NCBI GenBank assembly: GCA_963738445.1
Contig: CAVTWS010000023.1
Coordinates: forward strand, 248,001-312,000
Length of the DNA stretch: 64,000 bases
Direction of reading: 5' to 3'
Source of the DNA: CAVTWS01 sp963738445
GTDB taxonomy: Bacteria > Actinomycetota > Acidimicrobiia > Acidimicrobiales > SHLQ01
Below, piece by piece: positions 1-8,359 of the stretch. The notes under the pieces are model-generated. The model was given only the letters and a program-made list of their open reading frames with translations. It made no database searches and was not told the origin of the DNA. Position 1 is the stretch's first letter, and every line of letters starts with the position of its first letter. Both the position numbers and the translations under genes were made by a program.

Positions 1-259
1 AACCGGGGGCTCGAAGGGCCGAGGTGATGGCGATGGGGCCATACCCGCAGCCGATGTCGGCGATCGTGGTGGTCTCTGCGGCGTCGGGGGCTGGCGCGTC
101 GGTCAGGAGGAAGTGGGTGCCGGGGTCGATGGCGTCGGCTCCGAACACGCCACGGTCCGTCTCGAGGCGCACCGTGCGATCGGGTAGGGCCAGCACCACC
201 GTGCGTCGGCGGGATGGGGTCGCCGGGTCGGCGTCGAAGTACTGGGTGGGCGGGCTCAC
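1..259 (-). CDS. Class I SAM-dependent methyltransferase, RsmC-like (N-terminal part, runs off the window)
   Basis: Reading leftward from a GTG at 259-257, the frame stays open to the window edge and gives about 86 residues. Visible are TQYFDADP near the N-terminus, DRGVFGAD, and the SAM-binding motif I DIGCGYGPIAI at about residues 70-80. This arrangement matches the small actinobacterial relatives of RsmC, which methylate guanine in 16S rRNA. The catalytic NPP-type motif lies outside the window, so the substrate cannot be judged. The start is 26 bp from the divergent def start, and a TACCGT box at 274-269 lies 9 nt upstream of the GTG, so the two genes probably share a promoter region. Confidence 0.72.
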   Translation of the reverse strand, partial: MSPPTQYFDADPATPSRRRTVVLALPDRTVRLETDRGVFGADAIDPGTHFLLTDAPAPDAAETTTIADIGCGYGPIAITSALRAPG

Positions 260-268
260 GGAGGCCTG

Positions 269-278
269 ACGGTAGCCT
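269..278. promoter_or_regulatory. Overlapping divergent -10 elements between the methyltransferase gene and def
   Basis: The plus strand carries TAGCCT (273-278), 7 nt before the def ATG. The minus strand carries TACCGT (274-269), 9 nt before the methyltransferase GTG. The two hexamers share the central TA. Both fit the TAnnnT -10 consensus and both would start RNA at or very near the start codon, implying leaderless transcripts in both directions. Confidence 0.6.
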
Positions 279-285
279 GAACGCG

Positions 286-831
286 ATGTCGACGTACGAG
301 ATCCGGGTCATCGGCGATCCGGTCCTGAAACAGCACGCGGCCGAGGTCACCGAGATCGACGGTGCCTTGGCGCGCCTGGTCGACGGCATGCTCGTGACGA
401 TGTACGAAGCGCCCGGAATCGGCCTCGCCGCCCCGCAGGTGGGGGTCCAGAAGCGGCTGTTCGTTTGGGACATCGGCGATGGCCCGGACGCCATCATCAA
501 CCCGCGCATCACCGAGTCCGACGGCGAATGGGTCTACGAAGAGGGCTGTCTGTCCATCCCGGGCCTGTACTTCGAGATCGTGCGGCCCAAGCTCATCCAT
601 GTCGAAGGCTTCGACCTGGACGGCAACGAGGTGTCGTTCGAGGCCGACGAGCTGCTCGCCCGCCTCCTGCAGCACGAGTTCGACCACCTCGAAGGGGTGC
701 TGATGGTCGAACGACTCGACGACGACCAGAAGAAGGAAGCCCGCAAGCTCCTCCGTCAACGGACCCTGAGCCAGCCGACCTCGCCTCCGCCCGGCTCGCC
801 GGCCGGTGTCGGTGGCCTGCGCCTGCCCTGA
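286..831 (+). CDS. def: Peptide deformylase
   Basis: This metalloenzyme removes the formyl group from the initiator methionine of new proteins in the cytoplasm. All three family motifs are present in the 181-residue product: GIGLAAPQ (residues 44-51), EGCLS (86-90, whose Cys binds metal) and QHEFDH (129-134, two metal-binding His and the catalytic Glu). The ATG at 286 is preferred over upstream in-frame codons because homologues begin close to the 'IRVIGDPVL' segment and a TAGCCT -10 box ends 7 nt upstream. It is followed directly by fmt, the transferase that adds the formyl group, a classic functional pair. Confidence 0.97.
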   Translation: MSTYEIRVIGDPVLKQHAAEVTEIDGALARLVDGMLVTMYEAPGIGLAAPQVGVQKRLFVWDIGDGPDAIINPRITESDGEWVYEEGCLSIPGLYFEIVRPKLIHVEGFDLDGNEVSFEADELLARLLQHEFDHLEGVLMVERLDDDQKKEARKLLRQRTLSQPTSPPPGSPAGVGGLRLP

Positions 832-844
832 GCCGCGCCGCCTG

Positions 845-1735
845 GTGATCGCCGCCCCCGCCCATCCCCGTTCGCTGGTCTTTCTCGGCACCCCCGACCC
901 CGCCGTCGGACCCCTCCGGGCCCTTCACGCCGCCGGGTTCCCGATCACGCTGGTCGTGTCCCGGGCCGACAAACGCCGGGGTCGTCGGGCCGAGCCCACG
1001 CCCAGCCCGGTGAAGGCCGCGGCGCTGGAGCTCGGTCTGCCCGTGACGACCGAGGTCGACGCCGTGCTCGACGTCGATGCGGACCTCGGCGTCGTGGTCG
1101 CCTTCGGCCGCATCATCAAGCCCCACGTCCTCGATCGCCTGGCCATGGTCAACCTCCACTTCTCCCTGCTGCCCCGTTGGCGAGGAGCGGCGCCGGTCGA
1201 GCGCGCCCTCCTGGCGGGCGACACCGAGACCGGGGTATGCGTGATGGAGGTGGCCGAGGGTCTCGACGAGGGCGGCGTGTACCGCCGTGCCGCCGTGCCC
1301 ATCGGTCCCCGCGCCACCGCTGCGGAGCTCACCGGGACCCTGGCCGAGATCGGCGCCCGGCTTCTCGTGTCGACCCTGCAGGAGGGCTTGGGCACCCCGG
1401 AGCCTCAGGTCGGGCCCATCACCTACGCCGCGAAGATCGTGACCGATGACCTGGCCCTCGACTGGAGCGCTGACGCCGAGCAGGTCGACCGCGTCGTCCG
1501 GGTCGGCGGTGCCTACACCGGGTTCCGGGGCAAACGCCTGAAGGTGTGGTCGGCGTTGCCCCGGCCTGACGAGTCGACCCGCGGCGAACCGGGTTCGATC
1601 CACGGCGCCTTGGTGACCACAGGACGGGGAGCGGTGGAGCTGATCGAGGTCCAGCCCGAGGGCCGGGAGCGGGTCAGCGCGGCATCGTGGCTCAACGGCG
1701 CCCGTCCGGGGCCCGACGAGCGGCTCGGCCCATGA
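845..1735 (+). CDS. fmt: Methionyl-tRNA formyltransferase
   Basis: The enzyme transfers formyl from 10-formyl-tetrahydrofolate to Met-tRNA(fMet). The N-terminal Rossmann half begins LVFLGTPDPAV, and the catalytic signature NLHFSLLPRWRGAAPV (about residues 101-116), containing the conserved Asn and His, is followed by DEGGVY. A C-terminal tRNA-binding domain completes about 296 residues. I chose the GTG at 845 because it places LGTP near the N-terminus, as in the family, and leaves def (stop 831) intact; an in-frame GTG at 806 inside def is the alternative. The stop overlaps the rsmB start as ATGA, so def, fmt and rsmB look co-transcribed. Confidence 0.95.
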   Translation: MIAAPAHPRSLVFLGTPDPAVGPLRALHAAGFPITLVVSRADKRRGRRAEPTPSPVKAAALELGLPVTTEVDAVLDVDADLGVVVAFGRIIKPHVLDRLAMVNLHFSLLPRWRGAAPVERALLAGDTETGVCVMEVAEGLDEGGVYRRAAVPIGPRATAAELTGTLAEIGARLLVSTLQEGLGTPEPQVGPITYAAKIVTDDLALDWSADAEQVDRVVRVGGAYTGFRGKRLKVWSALPRPDESTRGEPGSIHGALVTTGRGAVELIEVQPEGRERVSAASWLNGARPGPDERLGP

Positions 1736-3024
1736 GCGACGCCACCCGGAAGCCCGGCGAGGTCGGGGGTGCCTCGACCCACTCCGGTGAGCCGGGCCGA
1801 GGTGAGCCGGGCCGAGGTGCGCCGCGCCGCCCTCGCCCCGAGGGGTCCAACAGTCGCCCGAACCGGTCCGCGGATCCACGCACCCTGGCGATCGACGCCC
1901 TCGTTCGCATCGAACGCGACAACGCCTACGCCAACCTCGCGCTCCCGTCCTTCCTCGATCGGGTGCCGTTCCCGCTCGATCGGCACGATCGCGGTCAGAT
2001 CACCGACCTCGTGTATGGCACCGTGCGAATGCGCCGGGCGTGCGACTTCCTCGTCGATCGTTTCCTCCCCGACCCCACCGCCCTGGCCCTCGAAGCGCGA
2101 TGTGCGCTCCGGATCGGCGCCTATCAGCTCCACTTCGGTGGTGTGCCCCCGCATGCGGCCGTGTCGGCGACCGTCGGCGCGACCCCCGTCCGGTATCGCA
2201 AGTTGGTGAACGCCGTGCTCCGGCGGGTGTCCGACCTCGCCTCCCGGGGCGACGTGGCGTGGCCCGACGACGCGACCCGGCTGAGCTACCCCGAGTGGAT
2301 CGTGGATCGCCTCGTCGCCGATCTCGGCCGGGAGCAGGCGATCTTCGCGCTGGAGACGATGAACGAACCGCCGGTCGTCACCCACCGGTCCGACGGTTAC
2401 GTCCAGGACCGGTCGTCGCAGTTCGTCGTCGACCTCGTCGGCGCCATCGCCGCCGATCGTGTGCTCGACGTGTGCGCAGCGCCCGGCGGCAAGGCCACGG
2501 GACTGGCGGCCCTCGGAGCGTCCGTCGTCGCCTCCGACAGTCGGGTCGGACGGTTGGGCCTGGTGATGGAGAACCGGGAGCGTTCGCCGCACCGTGATCG
2601 CATGACCGTGCTGGCGGCCGATGCCCGCTACCTGCCGTACGCGTCCGGGGTGGCGGATCGGGTCCTCGTCGACGCGCCCTGCAGCGGGCTCGGCGCCCTC
2701 CGCCGCCGTCCGGACGCGCGCTGGCGCATCCAGCCGTCCGACATCGGCCGGTTGGCGGACCTCCAGCTCGACCTGCTCGACGAGGCGGTTCGTGTCCTCC
2801 GCCCGGGGGGCACGCTCGTCTACTCGGTGTGCACGTTGACCCGGGCGGAGACGGTCGAGGTCGCGGCGGCGCTCGTGGCTCATCATCCCGAGCTGGTGCC
2901 GATCGGGCCGCCCGCCGCACCTTGGGAGGCGGTCGACGGTGGTGGCGCGCTGCTCGTTCCCGGCGCGGATCACGACGGCATGGCCATCTTCCGCTGGACG
3001 GTCGAACCCGGTTCGAAAGGCTGA
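1732..3024 (+). CDS. rsmB: 16S rRNA (cytosine-C5)-methyltransferase RsmB
   Basis: The 430-residue protein has an N-terminal NusB-like RNA-binding domain (about 45-180) and a C-terminal Rossmann methyltransferase domain. The latter contains the SAM loop DVCAAPGGKATG, the motif IV loop DAPCSGLGALRRRPD with its conserved Cys, and YSVCTL with the catalytic Cys of m5C enzymes. RsmB methylates C967 (E. coli numbering) in 16S rRNA. The ATG at 1732 overlaps the fmt stop by 4 nt, which suggests translational coupling. The first 45 residues are a charged, low-complexity extension encoded in part by a tandem duplication (GEPGRGEPGRG) and are probably disordered. Confidence 0.95.
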   Translation: MSDATRKPGEVGGASTHSGEPGRGEPGRGAPRRPRPEGSNSRPNRSADPRTLAIDALVRIERDNAYANLALPSFLDRVPFPLDRHDRGQITDLVYGTVRMRRACDFLVDRFLPDPTALALEARCALRIGAYQLHFGGVPPHAAVSATVGATPVRYRKLVNAVLRRVSDLASRGDVAWPDDATRLSYPEWIVDRLVADLGREQAIFALETMNEPPVVTHRSDGYVQDRSSQFVVDLVGAIAADRVLDVCAAPGGKATGLAALGASVVASDSRVGRLGLVMENRERSPHRDRMTVLAADARYLPYASGVADRVLVDAPCSGLGALRRRPDARWRIQPSDIGRLADLQLDLLDEAVRVLRPGGTLVYSVCTLTRAETVEVAAALVAHHPELVPIGPPAAPWEAVDGGGALLVPGADHDGMAIFRWTVEPGSKG

Positions 3025-3050
3025 CCGGCTGGGCCCGGCCGCGGGCTCGG

Positions 3051-3056
3051 TAGATT
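3051..3056 (+). promoter_or_regulatory. -10 element (TAGATT) for mog, leaderless geometry
   Basis: TAGATT ends 7 nt before the GTG start at 3064, so transcription would begin at or next to the start codon. No Shine-Dalgarno sequence precedes the GTG. Confidence 0.5.
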
Positions 3057-3063
3057 CGCGGCC

Positions 3064-3570
3064 GTGGGTGACGAGCGACAGCAGGCCAAGGTGTTGACGG
3101 TGTCGGACGGCGTCGTCCACGGAACCCGCGAGGATGCGTCAGGGGCCGCCCTGGAGCAGCAACTGACCGACGCCGGTTGGGTCGTCGTCGAGCGGCGGGT
3201 CTGCGCCGACGGTACCGATGAGGTGGCGGCGTTCCTGACCGAGATGGCGATCGGCTTCCACGGCCTCGTCGTGACCACCGGTGGCACCGGGTTCGGGCCC
3301 CGGGACCGCACCCCCGAAGGCACCCGGGCCGTCATCGACCGGGAGGCACCCGGGCTGGCCGAGGCCATGCGGCTGGTCAACCCGCTGGGACGCCTGTCTC
3401 GAGCCACCGCCGGAACGATCGGGACCGCCCTGGTGCTCAACACCCCCGGCTCCGCCAAGGGGTGCGTCGAGTGCCTGGGCGCGGTGATCGACATCGTGGG
3501 CCACGCCGTGCGGCTCATCGTCGACAACGCCGACCCGCATCCGCACGCCCAGCCCCACCACGGCACATGA
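3064..3570 (+). CDS. Molybdenum cofactor biosynthesis protein, MoaB/Mog family
   Basis: Family members bind molybdopterin and adenylate it (Mog/MogA) before molybdate insertion; MoaB relatives are close in sequence. The 168-residue product shows the MoCF_biosynth fold signature VVTTGGTGFGPRDRTPE (about residues 75-91) with the conserved Asp, and SRATAGTIGTALVLNTPGS near the C-terminus. Its length fits the single-domain form. No other molybdenum-cofactor gene is nearby. The stop overlaps the ribD start (ATGA), so ribD is probably translated from the same transcript. Confidence 0.9.
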   Translation: MGDERQQAKVLTVSDGVVHGTREDASGAALEQQLTDAGWVVVERRVCADGTDEVAAFLTEMAIGFHGLVVTTGGTGFGPRDRTPEGTRAVIDREAPGLAEAMRLVNPLGRLSRATAGTIGTALVLNTPGSAKGCVECLGAVIDIVGHAVRLIVDNADPHPHAQPHHGT

Positions 3571-4589
3571 CCTCCGTTCGGGTCGACGAGCGCCACATGC
3601 GCGCCGCCATGACCCTCGCCGCCTCCGTACGCCTCACGACCTCTCCCAACCCGTGGGTCGGGTGTGTGATCGTCGACGAGGCGGGGGAGATCGCCGGGCG
3701 GGGCGCCACGGCACCGCCGGGTGGAGCGCACGCCGAGGTCGCCGCCCTGACCGGTGCTGGCCCCCGGGCCCGCGGTGGCACCGCGTACGTCACGCTCGAG
3801 CCGTGCACCCACGTCGGACGCACCGGGCCCTGTGTCGAGGCGCTCATCGCCGCCGGGCTGGCTCGGGTGGTCGTGGCCGTGGAGGACCCCGATCCGAAGG
3901 TGGCCGGCCGTGGTGTGGCGGCGTTGCGGGACGCGGGCGTCGCCGTCGACGTCGGGATCCTCGCGGATGAGGTCGCCGAGCAGTTGGCTCCGTACCTCGT
4001 GCACCGGCGCACCGGCCGGCCGTACGTGATCGTGAAGTTGGCGGCCACTCTCGACGGGCGCATCGCCGCCAGTGACAGCTCCAGCACCTGGATCACCGGA
4101 CCCGCCGCCCGCTCCGATGCCCACCGACTCCGCGCCGAGAGCGACGCGGTGATCGTCGGCGCCGCCACGGTCCGGGCCGATGATCCCCGGCTCGACGTGC
4201 GTGACTTCCATCCGGCGGAGGCGATCGAGGCGGGTCTCGAGCTCCATCCTCGCCGGGTCATCCTCGGGAGCATCCCCGAGGGGGCACGGGTGCTTCCGGC
4301 CCTGTCGTTCCGGGGCGAGCTCGGTGATCTTCTGGACCAGCTCGGCTCCGAGGGCGTGCTCCAGGTGCTGGTCGAGGGCGGTGCGGTGGTCGCCGGCCGA
4401 TTCCACCGAGCCGGACTGGTCGACCGGTACATCGTGTACCTGGCGCCCGCCATCATGGGTGGCGACGACGCCGTGCCGATGTTCGGTGGTCCGGGCGTCA
4501 CCTCGATCCACGACGTCACCCGAGGTCGGTTCGTGTCGGTGACCCGGCTCGGCGACGACGTCCGCCTGGTGCTCGACCCCACCACGTGA
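3567..4589 (+). CDS. ribD: Bifunctional riboflavin biosynthesis deaminase/reductase RibD
   Basis: RibD deaminates the diaminopyrimidine intermediate made by GTP cyclohydrolase II and then reduces its ribose. The deaminase half (about residues 1-145) has NPWVGCVIVD, the zinc and catalytic motif HAEVAAL, and LEPCTHVGRTGPC. The reductase half starts at about residue 150 with VKLAATLDGRIA, followed by WITGPAARSDAHRLRAESDAVIVGAATVRADDPRL and VLVEGGAVVAGRF. At 340 residues it is slightly short because of a compact central reductase region. The ATG overlaps the mog stop. No other rib gene follows, so the pathway is split across the genome. Confidence 0.95.
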   Translation: MTSVRVDERHMRAAMTLAASVRLTTSPNPWVGCVIVDEAGEIAGRGATAPPGGAHAEVAALTGAGPRARGGTAYVTLEPCTHVGRTGPCVEALIAAGLARVVVAVEDPDPKVAGRGVAALRDAGVAVDVGILADEVAEQLAPYLVHRRTGRPYVIVKLAATLDGRIAASDSSSTWITGPAARSDAHRLRAESDAVIVGAATVRADDPRLDVRDFHPAEAIEAGLELHPRRVILGSIPEGARVLPALSFRGELGDLLDQLGSEGVLQVLVEGGAVVAGRFHRAGLVDRYIVYLAPAIMGGDDAVPMFGGPGVTSIHDVTRGRFVSVTRLGDDVRLVLDPTT

Positions 4590-4640
4590 ATCGGGGGAGT
4601 TTCGTTCACGTTCGGCCGGTGAGCTGCCGATAGAAGCACG

Positions 4641-5198
4641 GTGAGGGGCATCACCATCGTCGAGAACCACGACCGTCTGCTGATGCAGATGGCCGACGCC
4701 ACCCAGTCCTACACCGACCGGTTCGCGGCCAAGCTGGCCGAGATCGAGCAGCGCCGCGAGCGCGAGCAACAGTCACCGATGTGGCTCTCGCACCATTTCC
4801 CGGACGAGTACGACCGCTGTGTCCGGATGGGGCGTCACCACGTGTGCCGGCGCTGCATCGTGCTCTATTCGATCAGTTTGACGGTCGCGGTCGCCGTGGC
4901 CGCTGGAGCTCGACTGTGGCCCACCCGGTTCGATCTGTGGATCGTCTGGCTCGCCTGCCTACCAGCGACCGTCGAGTTCGCGCTCGAGCAGGCGGGTCGC
5001 ATCCGTCATCACCCCCTTCGGCAGTCGATCCTCACCGGCATCCTCGCCGTGGCCTTCGGTCGCGGTCTGGGTGCGGAGCTCCAGGATCGCTGGGACTGGT
5101 TGTTCTGGGGGCCGATCCTCGTCTACGGCGCCATCTGGGGTGGATCGGCGATCCTCGGTCATCGCCGACGCTCGGTGAGGCCCGGCTCGGCCGTCTAA
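4641..5198 (+). CDS. Small membrane protein, DUF2085-like
   Basis: I do not recognise a function. The 185-residue product has a soluble N-terminus (about 1-75) ending in a His/Cys-rich segment, RCVRMGRHHVCRRC, and then about three or four hydrophobic stretches, beginning YSISLTVAVAVAAGA and LWIVWLACLPATVEFAL. The Cys-x2-Cys pair just before the first membrane helix resembles the DUF2085 family of predicted membrane proteins; the assignment rests on that pattern alone. The GTG at 4641 is taken as start, with ATG 4683 as an alternative. It follows ribD by 51 nt. Confidence 0.6.
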   Translation: MRGITIVENHDRLLMQMADATQSYTDRFAAKLAEIEQRREREQQSPMWLSHHFPDEYDRCVRMGRHHVCRRCIVLYSISLTVAVAVAAGARLWPTRFDLWIVWLACLPATVEFALEQAGRIRHHPLRQSILTGILAVAFGRGLGAELQDRWDWLFWGPILVYGAIWGGSAILGHRRRSVRPGSAV

Positions 5199-5201
5199 CG
5201 T
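5196..5201 (+). promoter_or_regulatory. -10 element (TAACGT) for the lipoprotein hydrolase gene
   Basis: TAACGT ends 8 nt before the ATG at 5210. Its first three bases are also the stop codon of the preceding gene, so the promoter is embedded in the gene boundary. Confidence 0.45.
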
Positions 5202-5209
5202 TGCCGCCC

Positions 5210-5875
5210 ATGCGCGGACCAGGCCGGTGGTGGTGGAGCGGGCTCGCGCTCGGCGTCGCGATCGGAGCTACGGGGTGTGGTGGTCGGGAGCTGGCGGAAC
5301 CACCGGAAGGCGCTACGGCCAGTTCCTTCTTCGTCCAGTCGTTGGCCGGCGACGCGAACCCGGTCGAGGTGACCGAGCTCGGGGGCGGCGACCGGTGGGT
5401 GGTGATGGCCCACGGTGCCAGCAGCCGGCGCGACATCTGGTACTCCGCCATGGACGACTGGGCCGCCGCCGGATATCGCGTCGTGGCCTACGACACCGAG
5501 CAGCCCGACTCCCGAGCTGACGAACTGGCCGTTCTCGTCGAGTTCGCCCGCCAGCAGGGCGCGACCTCGGTGGTGATCATGGGAAGCTCCGCCGGAGCAT
5601 CGGCGGCGGTGGAGGTGGCCCGATCGATCGGCGTCGACGGTGTGGTCGCCGTGTCGGGCGGGTCGACGGACCCCACCGGGATCGACGAACCGGTCCTCTT
5701 CGTGTCCTCCGATTCGGACGACGGCGACGCCGCCCGTCAGCGCGCCGCCGCGTTCGGTTCCGAACCGGTCGTGGTGACGGGCGGAATCCACGGCGCCGAC
5801 CTGTTCGTAGAGCACCCGGAGGCCATCGATGCGGTCACGGCGTGGCTGCTCGAGGTCGCGCCGCCTCCCGTGTGA
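5210..5875 (+). CDS. Lipoprotein with alpha/beta-hydrolase fold
   Basis: The N-terminus is a lipoprotein signal: a Trp-rich hydrophobic stretch ending in IGATGCGG, whose Cys at about residue 23 would be lipidated, so the protein should sit on the outside of the membrane. The mature part has hydrolase features: a nucleophile elbow MGSSAGAS (about residues 123-130), an acidic turn after LFVSSDSDD, and a candidate catalytic His in GIHGADLF. The substrate is unknown; esterase or lipase activity is a reasonable guess. Length is 221 residues. The start is fixed by the signal peptide and by the TAACGT box at 5196-5201. Confidence 0.8.
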   Translation: MRGPGRWWWSGLALGVAIGATGCGGRELAEPPEGATASSFFVQSLAGDANPVEVTELGGGDRWVVMAHGASSRRDIWYSAMDDWAAAGYRVVAYDTEQPDSRADELAVLVEFARQQGATSVVIMGSSAGASAAVEVARSIGVDGVVAVSGGSTDPTGIDEPVLFVSSDSDDGDAARQRAAAFGSEPVVVTGGIHGADLFVEHPEAIDAVTAWLLEVAPPPV

Positions 5876-5927
5876 CCGGTGACCCGCCGCGGCCGGGCAT
5901 TTCGTCCCCCGGCCCGGACCCGGCCGA

Positions 5928-5933
5928 TAGCGT
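5928..5933 (+). promoter_or_regulatory. -10 element (TAGCGT) for hisG
   Basis: TAGCGT ends 6 nt before the hisG ATG at 5940. There is no Shine-Dalgarno sequence, so hisG is probably made from a leaderless mRNA. Confidence 0.5.
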
Positions 5934-5939
5934 GGCCGG

Positions 5940-6815
5940 ATGCTGAAGCTCGTCCTGCCCAAAGGGTCGTTGGAGAAGGCCACCCTGGAGCTGTTCGAGG
6001 CGGCCGATCTGTCGGTCAGTCGATCTTCGGCGGTCGATTACCGGGCCACGATCGCGGATCCCCGCATCGGCGAGGTCCGCATCCTCCGGCCCCAGGAGAT
6101 CCCGCGGTATGTCGCCGACGGGCTCTTCGACCTCGGCATCACCGGGCGGGACTGGATCGAGGAGACCCAGAGCGAGATCGTGTCGCTCGGTGAGCTCCGC
6201 TACTCGAAAGCCACCAGCAAGCCGGTGCAGTTGGTGCTGGCGGTCCCCGAGTCGAGCCCCTGGAACAACATCCGGGACCTGCCCCGGGGGGTGAAGGTGT
6301 CGACCGAGTACATGGGGCTCACCACCCGGTTCTTCGAGAAGCACGGCATCGAGGCCGACATCTCGCTCAGCTACGGCGCCACCGAAGCCAAGGTGCCCGA
6401 CATCGTCGACGTCGTGGTCGACCTCACCGAGACGGGCCGCGCCCTGCGGGCGGCCGGGCTCAAGATCATCGACACGATCGTCACGTCCTACACCGAGCTG
6501 GTCGCCAATCCGACCAGCTACGCCGATCCCGAGAAGCGGCATGCCATGGAGCAGGTGCACACGCTCCTGCAGGGTGTGCTCGAGGCTCGGGGCAAGGTGC
6601 TGGTGAAGATGAACGTGCCGTCGGGGATGCTCGACAAGGTGATCGACATCATCCCGTCCATGAAGGCTCCGACCGTGAACGAGCTGTTCGGCGGCCACGG
6701 GTTCGCGGTCGAGACCGTGGTGGCCAAGGCCGAGATCAACATCTTGATCCCCGCCCTGCGCGATGCCGGCGCCACCGACATCCTCGAGTTGGCGCTCGCC
6801 AAGATCGTCCACTGA
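5940..6815 (+). CDS. hisG: ATP phosphoribosyltransferase (long form)
   Basis: First enzyme of histidine synthesis: it joins ATP and PRPP. At 291 residues it is the long, HisZ-independent form. The catalytic domains begin LKLVLPKGSLEKATLELF and contain DLGITGRDWIEE and the PRPP-binding loop VPDIVDVVVDLTETGRAL (about residues 150-167). The C-terminal ACT-like domain (about 210-291: VLVKMNVPSGMLDKVIDIIP) is where histidine feeds back on the enzyme in the family. No other his gene adjoins it; hisI is 15 kb downstream. Confidence 0.97.
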   Translation: MLKLVLPKGSLEKATLELFEAADLSVSRSSAVDYRATIADPRIGEVRILRPQEIPRYVADGLFDLGITGRDWIEETQSEIVSLGELRYSKATSKPVQLVLAVPESSPWNNIRDLPRGVKVSTEYMGLTTRFFEKHGIEADISLSYGATEAKVPDIVDVVVDLTETGRALRAAGLKIIDTIVTSYTELVANPTSYADPEKRHAMEQVHTLLQGVLEARGKVLVKMNVPSGMLDKVIDIIPSMKAPTVNELFGGHGFAVETVVAKAEINILIPALRDAGATDILELALAKIVH

Positions 6816-6837
6816 TCCTCGCCGAAAGGTCTTGCGC

Positions 6838-7044
6838 ATGATCCGTCTCGGACTGGTGTCCCGGTACGACGACACTGCGGGGATGGGTGAGGTGATCGAT
6901 CACGACGGCTGCGCCTGGTGGTTCCACTGCACCGCGGTCGCCGACGGCAGCCGGTCGATCGCCGGCGGCACCGAGGTGGCGTTCCGATTGGTCCCCGGCT
7001 GGCGGGGCCGTCTGGAAGCGGTCGATCTGGTGCCGCGCCGTTGA
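6838..7044 (+). CDS. Small cold-shock-domain-like protein
   Basis: A 68-residue product whose pattern resembles an OB-fold cold-shock domain: the GMGEVIDHDG turn, WWFHCTAVADGSRSIAGGTEVAFRLVPGWRGRLEAVDLV. The 'hFHcTAv..GsR.i..G..V.F' order matches CspA-type proteins, but the RNA-binding KGFGFI and FVHF motifs are diverged, so nucleic-acid binding is uncertain. The ATG at 6838 is chosen because the cold-shock fold begins there. It follows hisG by 22 nt and its stop overlaps the next start (TTGA). Confidence 0.7.
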   Translation: MIRLGLVSRYDDTAGMGEVIDHDGCAWWFHCTAVADGSRSIAGGTEVAFRLVPGWRGRLEAVDLVPRR

Positions 7045-8306
7045 CCGCGCCCGACCCAGCCGCGGGCGGAGCCTTCCAACTCATCGACCGGCCCGGGTTC
7101 CCTCGGGCGCTGGCGGCGATGCGGTACCGGGCCTTCCGCCGGGTGTGGGCGGGCGCCCTGGTGTCGAACGCCGGATCCGTCATGTACCTCGCCGCGCTCG
7201 GCTGGCTGGTCCGGGGCGGCACCGACTCGCCGTTCCGGGTGGCGATGGTCTCGTTCGGTGGGCTGGTGCCGCTGTTCGTGCTCAGCCCGATCGCCGGAGC
7301 GTGGGCGGACCGCCACCCGCGCAAACCCATGCTGCTGGCCGGACTCATCGCCCAAACCGTGGTGGCCTCGGTGCTTGCTGCCGCGGTGGCGAGCGGCGAG
7401 CGCAGCTACTGGCTCCTGTTCGGATTCGCGGTGGCCGGTGGTGTCACCGGAGCGCTCGTGGCGCCGGTGTTCCAGTCGTTGATGCCGACCCTCGTCTCAC
7501 CCGAAGCGATGCGCAACGGGCTGCTGCTGAATTCGATGCAGTTCAACATCAGCCGAGCGGTGGGTCCGATGTCGGCGGGGCTGGTGATCCACGCCTGGGG
7601 TGAGGCGGCCGCCATGTGGGTCAACGTGGCGAGCTTCGCCGCGGTCATCGGTGCGGTCGCCTTCACGGCGATCAACGAGCCGACCCGGCTCCGCCGCGAC
7701 CGCTCCGTGGTCGGCGATTTCGGTGCCGCCCTGCGGTACGTGAGGTCCGAGAAGGCGGTCTCGACCACGCTGTTGACCGCGGCGTTCCTCGCCGGCCTCG
7801 TCCAGCCCATCCAGCAGGCCCTCGCCCCCGTCGTCGCCACCGACGCCTTCGACGCCGACGCCGCCCGCTACGGGGTGCTGGTCGGGGCGTTCGGAGCCGG
7901 TGCCCTCCTGACCGCGATCGCCGTCGTGGCGTCCGACCTCGGCCTGGCCTTTCGCCGGCTGGCGACGATCGGGGTCATGGGCATCTCACTCGCCCTGGCC
8001 GGCTTGGCGCTGGCGCCGAGCCTCGGAATGGGGATCGCGGCCATGGCGCTGCTGGGCGCGTCGTCGTTCATCGCCACCTCGACGCTCAACAGCGCCCTTC
8101 ACCTGAAGGTCGACGACCGGGTCCGGGGCCGGGTGGTGGCGATGTGGATGATGGGGTTCGGCGGCGCGGCCCCCATCGGCATCGTGATCCAGGGGTCCCT
8201 CGCCGAAGCGTTCGGGGTTCGGTGGCTGCTCGGGTTCGACAGCGCCCTCGCCGCGGCCGTGATCGCCGTTTTGACCCTGCGGGGTCGGCTCCGGCTCCTC
8301 GACTGA
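7041..8306 (+). CDS. Major facilitator superfamily transporter (MFS_3 / enterobactin-exporter-like)
   Basis: About 421 residues with roughly 10-12 hydrophobic helices. After FRRVWAGALVSNAGSVMYLAALGWLV comes the MFS loop-2/3 motif IAGAWADRHPRKPMLLAG, typical of the MFS_3 group of putative efflux pumps. The central cytoplasmic loop (EPTRLRRDRSV) separates two six-helix halves. I chose the TTG at 7041 because it overlaps the preceding stop (TTGA) and gives a short N-terminal tail; ATG 7121 is possible. The substrate cannot be inferred. Confidence 0.85.
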   Translation: MTAPDPAAGGAFQLIDRPGFPRALAAMRYRAFRRVWAGALVSNAGSVMYLAALGWLVRGGTDSPFRVAMVSFGGLVPLFVLSPIAGAWADRHPRKPMLLAGLIAQTVVASVLAAAVASGERSYWLLFGFAVAGGVTGALVAPVFQSLMPTLVSPEAMRNGLLLNSMQFNISRAVGPMSAGLVIHAWGEAAAMWVNVASFAAVIGAVAFTAINEPTRLRRDRSVVGDFGAALRYVRSEKAVSTTLLTAAFLAGLVQPIQQALAPVVATDAFDADAARYGVLVGAFGAGALLTAIAVVASDLGLAFRRLATIGVMGISLALAGLALAPSLGMGIAAMALLGASSFIATSTLNSALHLKVDDRVRGRVVAMWMMGFGGAAPIGIVIQGSLAEAFGVRWLLGFDSALAAAVIAVLTLRGRLRLLD

Positions 8307-8359
8307 CAGTGGCCCAGGCCCTGGGCGGAGGAGCCTGGGCGGCCCCACCGTGTTGACGG

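Noticed and set aside
2970..4769. A 599-codon minus-strand frame
   Set aside because: Antisense to mog, ribD and the DUF2085-like gene; no motif.
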